From Pseudomonadota bacterium (GTDB lineage: Bacteria; Pseudomonadota; Alphaproteobacteria; Rhizobiales; Rhizobiaceae), in NCBI GenBank assembly GCA_023422735.1, contig JAFAGL010000077.1, positions 1 to 20,538 on the forward strand: a stretch of 20,538 bases of DNA, written 5' to 3'. Every line of letters starts with the position of its first letter. Position 1 is the stretch's first letter. Under the pieces are notes generated by a model that saw only the letters and a program-made list of their open reading frames with translations, was not told the origin of the DNA and searched no databases. This document shows, piece after piece, positions 14,728 through 20,538 of the stretch. The translations under genes were made by a program, and so were the position numbers.

Positions 14728-16722
14728 TCAGTTCTGGTTGAACTGCGCCACCGGCAGGAATTCAACGGCCTTGCCAGTGAAGCGGTGTGCCTTTTTCGAC
14801 AGATCGTCCTGCTGGAAACCGTTGGTGTAAACTTCGCGCGGCGCTGTGCGCACGATGTTATAAGCGAAAGACGGTGCCTTTGTGCCATTGGTGTTGCGGG
14901 CAACCGCTTCACCCGAAAGCGCCCAGCGGGCAACGCCCGGTTGCGCAGGCACGGAAACTGCCTTCGGCTCGGCGCGGGCCTGGCTGGCACGCGGCTTGGC
15001 GCTCTTTGCCGTGGTGCGAACGCCTAAATCCATCATGGTTGCAGCACTGTCACCGGCTTGCGTATCCAGCATGGCAAGACGTTGCGCGGGCTGCGCTTCA
15101 CCATCCCGGTCGCGGTTATCGGCCGCACTCAAAATCACTTCATTGCGGGCGACAACCGATGCGGCTTCATCATCATCGCCATTATCGGTGCTGGCTGTCG
15201 TCGTACGGATCGGGAAGCCGGGTTCACGGGCGCCGGGCCTTGCCGTCGGCACGGCGGCATAGGCCGTCGCAAGCTTGGCGACCTGTTCGGACGTTGCTTG
15301 CGTCGCGGCATCAGCCACGGACGTCGTTTCAGCTCCGTCATCGCTTTCTGCGGCCTGCGCCAATTGCTCGAGGCTGACCTCACCGGATTTCACCGCAGCC
15401 GCAGCCAAGGACGGCGCAGCTTCTTCGGCAATAACGGCCGCAATGGTCGGACCATCCGCAGTCGCGCCACGATCGGCACTGGCAACCAGCATCGGCGCCG
15501 AATCCGGAAGTGTCACGCCATCCGGCTGAAACTTGTAATCCGGCCGATGTGTCGGCAGCGGAACATTGAAGGCCATTTCGGATTCGCGTTGGAACGGCGC
15601 ATCGAGCACCGGCGCGTTACCGACCGAAGCGCCTGCCGCGATGGCTTCTTCAACAGCCTTCCTGGCATCATTATCGTTCGGTGTTGGCGCCAGCGCCGCC
15701 ATCATGGCAGCCGAAGCATCGGGGGATGGTTGGCGAGGCGCACTGCCCGGCAAGGGAACGCTGCGCGCGGGCAAAGCAGCGATGATGGTTTCGGGCGTTT
15801 CTTCAGCCGGCGCTGTTTCAGCCTGGGCTGGAGCCTCTGGAACTGCGGCTGCCGGCGTTTGCGCACGGCGCGATTGCTGCGCGCGGGCATGCGGCGAAGC
15901 CGAAGCCACCGCGATTTCGCCGCTGTCTTCTTCGTCGTCCGCACCGCCACCGAACAAGGCGGAAAGGAAACCGCCGGAACGCCGCGAGCTTCCCGATGCG
16001 ATCTGCACCGAACCGCCATTGCGTTTGCGGGTTTCGTAAGAGGCCAAAGCCTGCTTGTAGCCGGGCAATGGCTTGCCATCGGTTGGCACATGCATCGTGT
16101 CGCCCTTCGGGAACACGGCAAGCAACTGGCTACGCGTCATGCGCGGCCAATGGCGCACATTGCCGACGTCCAGATGGACGAAGGGTGAGCCGGACTTCGG
16201 ATAATAACCGACACCTCCGGCGCCCATCTTCAAGCCGAGTTCTCTCAGCTTGGAAAGCTTCACGTCGGGCAGGTAGAAATCCATGGCCTTGCCCAGCATG
16301 TGCTGGCTGCTTTTAGCCACGCCGCTGGAACGGCTGCGACCGCGCAGCATCGAGTTCGTCGCCGGCGAGCGGTAAGCCGAAATCACAGTGATATAGGACC
16401 GCGAACCGGATGCGCGGTAGACTTCCCAGACCGTATCCAGAAGACGGGGATCCATCTTGGTGGATTCGTTGCGGCGCCAGTCACGCAGGAACCGGTTGAT
16501 CTTGTCCAGACCGGACTGGATGTAGCGCCCGTTCTTTTTATAGACGATTTCTGCTTTTTCATTCGTGTGAATGAAATGAAGCTTCAGCGTTCGCGTTTCG
16601 GCAGATGCGGCCCCCATGCTCGCGCAAAAACATGCAACCACGAGTATTGATGCTGAGAACCACTTCGGCAAGCCGAAGAAAATCGAGCGTCGTCCGTTCG
16701 AATTGCCGTCGGTCTTTGTCAA
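14728..16722 (-). CDS. DUF882 / M15-type zinc peptidase-like periplasmic protein with long C-terminal tail
   Basis: A 664-residue protein. An N-terminal signal sequence (residues 1-41, hydrophobic SASILVVACFCASMGAASA with likely cleavage after ASA) is followed by a DUF882 domain (about 42-200). This is related to the YcbK and M15 D-Ala-D-Ala peptidases: VISAYRSPATN, SSQHMLGKAMDF and FVHLDVGNVRHW give the zinc ligands His141, Asp148 and His183. The probable role is cutting or trimming peptidoglycan peptides in the periplasm. The remaining 460 residues are Ala, Pro, Glu and Ser rich, mostly disordered, and end in a more ordered block (EVYTNGFQQDDLSKKAHRFT). The start is TTG at 16722, the first possible start after an in-frame stop; its ribosome binding site is weak (AAGG). 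Single gene. Confidence 0.85.
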   Translation of the reverse strand: MTKTDGNSNGRRSIFFGLPKWFSASILVVACFCASMGAASAETRTLKLHFIHTNEKAEIVYKKNGRYIQSGLDKINRFLRDWRRNESTKMDPRLLDTVWEVYRASGSRSYITVISAYRSPATNSMLRGRSRSSGVAKSSQHMLGKAMDFYLPDVKLSKLRELGLKMGAGGVGYYPKSGSPFVHLDVGNVRHWPRMTRSQLLAVFPKGDTMHVPTDGKPLPGYKQALASYETRKRNGGSVQIASGSSRRSGGFLSALFGGGADDEEDSGEIAVASASPHARAQQSRRAQTPAAAVPEAPAQAETAPAEETPETIIAALPARSVPLPGSAPRQPSPDASAAMMAALAPTPNDNDARKAVEEAIAAGASVGNAPVLDAPFQRESEMAFNVPLPTHRPDYKFQPDGVTLPDSAPMLVASADRGATADGPTIAAVIAEEAAPSLAAAAVKSGEVSLEQLAQAAESDDGAETTSVADAATQATSEQVAKLATAYAAVPTARPGAREPGFPIRTTTASTDNGDDDEAASVVARNEVILSAADNRDRDGEAQPAQRLAMLDTQAGDSAATMMDLGVRTTAKSAKPRASQARAEPKAVSVPAQPGVARWALSGEAVARNTNGTKAPSFAYNIVRTAPREVYTNGFQQDDLSKKAHRFTGKAVEFLPVAQFNQN

Positions 16723-17024
16723 TTTACTGCCTTGTCGGCTGGATGTCCCCGAACACCTAAGAGGACGTCATTCGTGAATCGGTAACCACGATTGTCGATC
16801 CTAATGGTTAATCCAAGCTTATTGAAGCCCAAATGCGGTCAGAGCATGGCGAGTTTACAGGCTCTTCAGCACATGCTGGTTATGGTAAATGCAGCCTTAA
16901 CATCAAGCTGCACGCCCATGGGTGGCGAAGCGGTCGCAGCCACCCTAGATTGCTGCGATCAGTTACTTCCAGAAATGATGGCGCGTGTTTCGTCAACCGG
17001 CAGCCAAACGCAGTGGGATCTTCG
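16723..17024. other. Intergenic region between the DUF882 gene and pepF
   Basis: 302 bases between divergent genes, lower in GC than the flanking genes. I see no clear promoter, RNA gene or protein motif. Two frames are open across it: the in-frame extension of pepF back to 16833, and a frame from 16792 that runs on into pepF. Neither has coding-like codon use or a recognised family. Confidence 0.5.
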
Positions 17025-18887
17025 ATGGGCCTTTTCTCCTTTTCAAGCAACAAAACCCCGCAGCGTACGGCCATTCCAGCAAGCTCGGCCGCCTTGTCGG
17101 CGATGCCCTATCTCGGAGATCTTCCCGAGTGGGATCTGGCCGATCTTTATCCCGCGATGGATTCGCCTGATCTGCAAGCCGACTTGAAGAAAGCGGCAGC
17201 ACAAGCGCGCAGTTTCGAGCACGAGTGGAAGACCAAACTCGCCCAGGCCGCCGAAAAGACTGGCGATGCCGGCCTTGGCCGCGCCATGAAGGATTACGAG
17301 GCGCTTGAAGACCTTATGGGGCGCATCGTGTCTTACGCGGGCCTGATTTATGCCGGCGACACGTCCGATCCCAAACGCGCCAAGCTTTACGGCGACATTC
17401 AGGAAAAGATGACGGATGCGAGTTCGCATCTCCTGTTCTTTGCCTTGGAACTCAACCAGATTGATGATGCCACGCTCGACAAGGCTCTCGAAACCGACAA
17501 GGATTTCGGCCACTACCGCCCCTGGATCATCGACCTGCGAAAAGACAAGCCGTTCCAGCTCGAAGATCGCGTCGAACAGCTTTTCCATGAAAAGTCGGTA
17601 ACGGGGCGCGGCGCGTGGAACCGCTTGTTCGATGAAACCATGACCGCGTTGCGCTTTACCGTCGATGGCGCCGAACTGACGCTTGAGCCGACCCTGAACC
17701 TTTTGCAGGATCCCGACCCAGCCTTGCGCCAAAAGGCTTCGGAAGCGCTGGCGGCGACCTTCAAGGCCAATCTGCGCACTTTCAGCCTGATCACCAACAC
17801 CTTGTCCAAAGATCGCGAGATTTCCGATCGCTGGCGCGGTTTCGAGGACATTGCGGATGCCCGCCATCTTGCCAATCGGGTGGAACGGCCGGTGGTCGAC
17901 GCGCTGACGGAATCCGTTCGCGCCGCTTATCCGAGATTGTCGCACCGTTATTACGCGATGAAGGCGAAATGGCTCGGAATGGACCAGATGAACAATTGGG
18001 ACCGCAACGCCCCGCTGCCCGAAGCGCCAACCGCCACCATTGCGTGGGATGACGCCAAGCAAACTGTTTTGTCCGCATATAACCGTTTCGATCCGCAAAT
18101 GGCGGAAATTGCACGCAGCTTCTTCGATAAGCGCTGGATTGATGCAGGCGTGCGTCCGGGCAAGGCGCCGGGCGCGTTTGCCCACCCCACCGTGCCGTCA
18201 GCACATCCGTATGTTTTGCTTAATTATCAGGGCAAGCCGCGCGATGTGATGACGCTGGCGCATGAACTTGGCCACGGCGTTCACCAGGTTCTGGCTGGTG
18301 GCCAGGGCGCGTTGATGGCGTCCACGCCGCTCACGCTGGCTGAAACCGCATCGGTCTTCGGTGAAATGCTGACATTCCGCTCGCTGCTCGATCAAACAAC
18401 CGACAAGCGCGAACGCAAGGCGATGCTGGCGCAAAAAGTCGAGGACATGATCAACACGGTCGTGCGCCAGATCGCGTTTTACACCTTCGAACGCAAGGTC
18501 CATACGGAGCGCAAGAATGGCGAACTGACCGCCGATCAGATCGGCCAGTTCTGGCTGGAAGCGCAGGCGGAAAGCCTCGGACCGGCCATTCGTTTGCGCG
18601 AAGGATATGAAACATTCTGGGCCTATGTGCCGCACTTCATCCATTCGCCGTTTTACGTCTATGCCTATGCGTTCGGCGATTGTCTGGTGAACTCGCTTTA
18701 CGCGGTCTACCAGAATGCCGAGAGCGGCTTTGAGGCGAAATATTTCGACATGCTGCGCGCAGGCGGTACCAAGCATCACACCGAGTTGCTGGCGCCCTTC
18801 GGGCTCGATGCCACCGATCCGGCGTTCTGGAACAAGGGACTGTTGGTGATTGAGGGCTTGATCGACGAGCTTGAAGCGATGGAATAA
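17025..18887 (+). CDS. pepF: M3 family oligoendopeptidase (PepF-like)
   Basis: A 620-residue cytoplasmic zinc peptidase of the M3B/PepF family, which cleaves short peptides. The zinc motif HELGH is at residues 413-417, in LAHELGHGVHQ, and the third ligand is probably Glu440 in LAETASVFGEML. The N-terminus YLGDLPEWDLADLYPAMDSP is the typical start of the family body. HSPFYVYAYAFGDCLVNSLY near 545 forms the substrate-binding end. The ATG at 17025 is taken over the longer open frame (16833) because it gives the family's usual length of about 600-620 and has GGGA ten bases before it; the extra 64 residues resemble no protein. It is the first gene of a probable operon with pabB and pabC, pabB starting 15 to 30 bases after its stop. 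Confidence 0.93.
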   Translation: MGLFSFSSNKTPQRTAIPASSAALSAMPYLGDLPEWDLADLYPAMDSPDLQADLKKAAAQARSFEHEWKTKLAQAAEKTGDAGLGRAMKDYEALEDLMGRIVSYAGLIYAGDTSDPKRAKLYGDIQEKMTDASSHLLFFALELNQIDDATLDKALETDKDFGHYRPWIIDLRKDKPFQLEDRVEQLFHEKSVTGRGAWNRLFDETMTALRFTVDGAELTLEPTLNLLQDPDPALRQKASEALAATFKANLRTFSLITNTLSKDREISDRWRGFEDIADARHLANRVERPVVDALTESVRAAYPRLSHRYYAMKAKWLGMDQMNNWDRNAPLPEAPTATIAWDDAKQTVLSAYNRFDPQMAEIARSFFDKRWIDAGVRPGKAPGAFAHPTVPSAHPYVLLNYQGKPRDVMTLAHELGHGVHQVLAGGQGALMASTPLTLAETASVFGEMLTFRSLLDQTTDKRERKAMLAQKVEDMINTVVRQIAFYTFERKVHTERKNGELTADQIGQFWLEAQAESLGPAIRLREGYETFWAYVPHFIHSPFYVYAYAFGDCLVNSLYAVYQNAESGFEAKYFDMLRAGGTKHHTELLAPFGLDATDPAFWNKGLLVIEGLIDELEAME

Positions 18888-18892
18888 GGCAA

Positions 18893-18914
18893 CTGCCGGA
18901 AAATGGTCCGGCAG
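18893..18914 (+). promoter_or_regulatory. Hairpin at the pepF-pabB junction with ATG in the loop
   Basis: The arms CTGCCGGA (18893-18900) and TCCGGCAG (18907-18914) are perfectly complementary and enclose a 6-base loop AAATGG that contains the ATG at 18903. A second in-frame ATG follows at 18918. No T run follows, so it is not a standard terminator. It may modulate pabB translation or mark a partial termination site. Confidence 0.55.
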
Positions 18915-20090
18915 AACATGGCCGGACCGCAAGCATTGCAACCAGTTGCGCAACCCTTTGCTTATTTCCGCGATGATCGTGCAGGCCGCTCGGTTTGGTT
19001 CGAGCAGCCATTGGAGATCATTTCCGCGCAGACGCCTGACGAGTTCGATGTCGCGTTGGAACAATTGGAAACGGCCCGCAAAAGCCGCAAATGGCTTGCG
19101 GGCTATTTTTCTTACGAAGCCGGCTATCTTCTCGAACCCAAACTCAAACCTTTATTGCCGGAAAATCGCCGCGTGCCCTTGTGCCGTTTCGGTGTGTTCG
19201 AAAAGCCTTCCGATCGCGATTTTCCGTGGGCGGATCCGCACACCGGCGACGAGCCGATCTCGAATGCCCGTGCCGGATGGACCCGGCAGGATTATCATCA
19301 GCGGTTTGAGCGCGTTCACCAACATCTGCGCGAAGGCGACTGTTATCAGGTCAATCTCACCATGCCGGTGCGCGCGGAATGGACAGGCGATCCTGTATCC
19401 GTCTTTGCCGGTCTGATCGAACGCCAGCCTGTTAAATATGGCGCGCTGGTCGATCTCGGCGGCCCGGTTCTGCTGTCGCGCTCGCCTGAGCTGTTTTTCG
19501 AGATCGATCGCGACCGATGGATCGAAACGCGACCGATGAAAGGCACGGTGCCCCGCGGCCAGACACTTCAGGAGGATGAAGCCCAGCGCCGGTTCCTCGC
19601 GAATGACCCGAAGAATCGGGCCGAAAATCGCATGATCGTGGACCTGTTGCGAAACGATATTTCGTTGATCAGCGAAACCGGAACGCTCCATGTGCCGGAG
19701 CTTTTCCAGGTTGAAACCTATCCCACGCTGCACACGATGGTCAGCCGTGTTCGTGCCCGGCTTTCACCCGACCGCACGGTGCGCGATGTTTTCTCGGCCC
19801 TTTTCCCTTGCGGCTCGATCACCGGTGCGCCGAAAATCCGGGCCATGGAAATCATCCGCTGCCTGGAAGAGGTCCAGCGCGATGCGTATTGCGGCGCCAT
19901 TGGCTGGATGGCCCCTGATGAAACGATGCGCTTCAATGTGGCTATCCGCACGATCACGCTGCATGAAGACGGCGAAGCGATCACCAATGTCGGCGGTGGC
20001 GTGGTGTTCGATTCCCAGGCCGATGCGGAGTATGACGAATGTCTGTTGAAAGCGCGCTTCGCGACAGGCTCAATTCCGGCGACCGACTGA
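18903..20090 (+). CDS. pabB: Aminodeoxychorismate synthase component I
   Basis: A 395-residue chorismate-binding enzyme (PabB) that, with the glutaminase PabA, makes 4-amino-4-deoxychorismate for p-aminobenzoate and folate. The signature is the RPMKGTVPRG motif, whose Lys213 marks PabB: anthranilate synthase has Ala in that place. NRAENRMIVDLLRNDIS (near residue 240), FPCGSITGAPKIRAMEII and the C-terminal NVGGGVVFDSQADAEYDE fit the family. It lacks much of the usual N-terminal domain and is shorter than E. coli PabB (about 450), as is common in alphaproteobacteria. Start is uncertain: ATG 18903 or ATG 18918 (residue 6). Both have weak binding sites, and 18903 sits in a hairpin loop. Its end overlaps pabC by 52 bases. 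Confidence 0.9.
   Translation: MVRQNMAGPQALQPVAQPFAYFRDDRAGRSVWFEQPLEIISAQTPDEFDVALEQLETARKSRKWLAGYFSYEAGYLLEPKLKPLLPENRRVPLCRFGVFEKPSDRDFPWADPHTGDEPISNARAGWTRQDYHQRFERVHQHLREGDCYQVNLTMPVRAEWTGDPVSVFAGLIERQPVKYGALVDLGGPVLLSRSPELFFEIDRDRWIETRPMKGTVPRGQTLQEDEAQRRFLANDPKNRAENRMIVDLLRNDISLISETGTLHVPELFQVETYPTLHTMVSRVRARLSPDRTVRDVFSALFPCGSITGAPKIRAMEIIRCLEEVQRDAYCGAIGWMAPDETMRFNVAIRTITLHEDGEAITNVGGGVVFDSQADAEYDECLLKARFATGSIPATD
20027..20041 (+). promoter_or_regulatory. Internal ribosome binding site and start of pabC within pabB
   Basis: GGAG at 20027-20030, eight bases, then ATG at 20039-20041, all inside pabB coding sequence. It decides the pabC start and points to translational coupling of pabB and pabC. 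Confidence 0.75.
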
Positions 20091-20538
20091 TCGAGACCTT
20101 TAGGTTCGAGCCCGCAACGGCCTTCGTGCGGCTCGATCATCATCTAGCCCGCATGCAGGCCTCGGCAAAAATGCTCGGCTTTACCTTCGAGCGTCAATCC
20201 GCATTGCGAGCCTTGCAGGAAACAGAAGCCTCGCGCGACCAGCGCCGTGTCAGACTGACCCTTGGTCGCGACGGAGCGATGGAGGTCACCACCACCCCTT
20301 TCCTTCCCTTGGCCGAAACCACTGTCTGGAACGTCCGGCTCGCGGAAACGCGATTGTCGAGCCGAGACGGGCTCCTTGCGCATAAAACCACGCAACGGGC
20401 AGCTTACGCGAAAGCGCGGTCCGAGTTTTCAACCGAAGACGTGCAGGAAGTGCTCTTGTGCAACGAGCGGGGCGAAGTCTGCGAAGGAACCATCACCAAT
20501 TTGTTTGTTCCTCAAGCTGACGGCCGCCTGGCCACGCC
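20039..20538 (+). CDS. pabC: Aminotransferase class IV, 4-amino-4-deoxychorismate lyase (PabC-like), 5' part
   Basis: The start of a PLP-dependent class IV enzyme that runs off the window's end; 166 codons are visible. It starts MSVESALRDRLNSGDRLIET at ATG 20039, inside the 3' end of pabB and in a different frame, overlapping by 52 bases. GGAG at 20027-20030 gives a spacing of eight. Features are FVRLDHHLARMQASAKMLGF (30-49), LLAHKTTQRAAY (residues 112-123), whose lysine is the likely PLP anchor, and the hallmark NERGEVCEGTITNLFV (141-156). With PabB upstream the likely reaction is conversion of aminodeoxychorismate to p-aminobenzoate and pyruvate. Other class IV enzymes (D-amino acid or branched-chain aminotransferase) are possible on sequence alone, but the context favours PabC. 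Confidence 0.85.
   Translation, partial: MSVESALRDRLNSGDRLIETFRFEPATAFVRLDHHLARMQASAKMLGFTFERQSALRALQETEASRDQRRVRLTLGRDGAMEVTTTPFLPLAETTVWNVRLAETRLSSRDGLLAHKTTQRAAYAKARSEFSTEDVQEVLLCNERGEVCEGTITNLFVPQADGRLAT

Noticed and set aside
15058..16188. Plus-strand open frame of 376 codons opposite the DUF882 gene
   Set aside because: Arg/Gly/Cys-rich translation typical of an antisense shadow; the minus-strand gene has a signal peptide and zinc motifs.
16792..17187. 131-codon open frame upstream of and overlapping pepF
   Set aside because: Part before 17025 looks somewhat protein-like (many Leu, Met, Ala), but codon use is unlike the neighbours, it runs into pepF in another frame, and no family is recognised.
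17043..18185. Minus-strand open frame of 380 codons opposite pepF
   Set aside because: Shadow of the M3 peptidase gene; no recognised motif and no ribosome binding site.
1..20538. Search for CRISPR arrays, insertion sequences, attachment sites, tRNA or rRNA genes, toxin-antitoxin or defence genes
   Set aside because: No regularly spaced repeats, transposase or integrase motifs, tRNA cloverleaf or defence-type proteins were seen.

Overview
This window reads as a chromosomal housekeeping segment of an alphaproteobacterium, most likely of the order Hyphomicrobiales (Rhizobiales). The grounds are the protein types (a class Ib aspartate aminotransferase, a DUF882/M15-type periplasmic protein with a long low-complexity tail, a CspA protein starting MPTGTVKWFN, a fused TRAP permease), a moderately high GC content, and a promoter of the alphaproteobacterial general-stress (EcfG/RpoE2) type. 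I cannot name the genus. There is no rRNA, tRNA, CRISPR array, insertion sequence or prophage block, and gene order is dense and normal.

Layout: (1) 3-1010, the 3' end of a fused TRAP transporter permease, closed by a strong terminator. (2) 1247-4729, carB, whose leader holds three GGCCGGCC sites. (3) 4789-5163 (-), a small DoxX-like membrane protein. (4) 5324-5873, a two-gene unit (a DUF2945/Hva1-TUDOR protein and a 109-aa conserved protein) behind a convincing EcfG-type promoter. (5) 5899-6900 (-), an SLT-type lytic transglycosylase. (6) 7329-7541, a cold-shock protein with its own promoter, long leader and terminator. (7) 7794-8813, a TerC-family membrane protein. (8) 8866-9732 (-), a degenerate EAL-domain protein. 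(9) 9943-11145, aspartate aminotransferase. (10) 11239-11952 (-), a DUF533/TerB-like protein, and 12051-13010 (-), trhO. (11) 13159-13857, a phage-type N-acetylmuramidase, then 14023-14655, KDPG aldolase (eda). (12) 14728-16722 (-), a DUF882 protein. (13) 17025-20538, pepF-pabB-pabC, an M3 oligopeptidase followed by two enzymes of p-aminobenzoate synthesis; the last runs off the window.

Functional threads: carB supplies carbamoyl phosphate for pyrimidines and arginine; pabB and pabC convert chorismate to p-aminobenzoate for folate. Three proteins probably act on peptidoglycan (the SLT protein, the muramidase and the DUF882 protein), but they lie in separate units. Stress-related genes (DUF2945 pair, csp, terC-like) cluster at 5.3-8.8 kb.

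The most distinctive features are the EcfG-promoted pair of small proteins, the five-for-five use of hairpin terminators between convergent genes (one with a stop codon in its loop), the GGCCGGCC cluster before carB, a hairpin holding a candidate pabB start codon in its loop, and an EAL protein that has lost most catalytic residues. I found no convincing novel multi-gene defence or mobile system. The best candidate for undescribed biology is the small-protein stress unit at 5274-5884.
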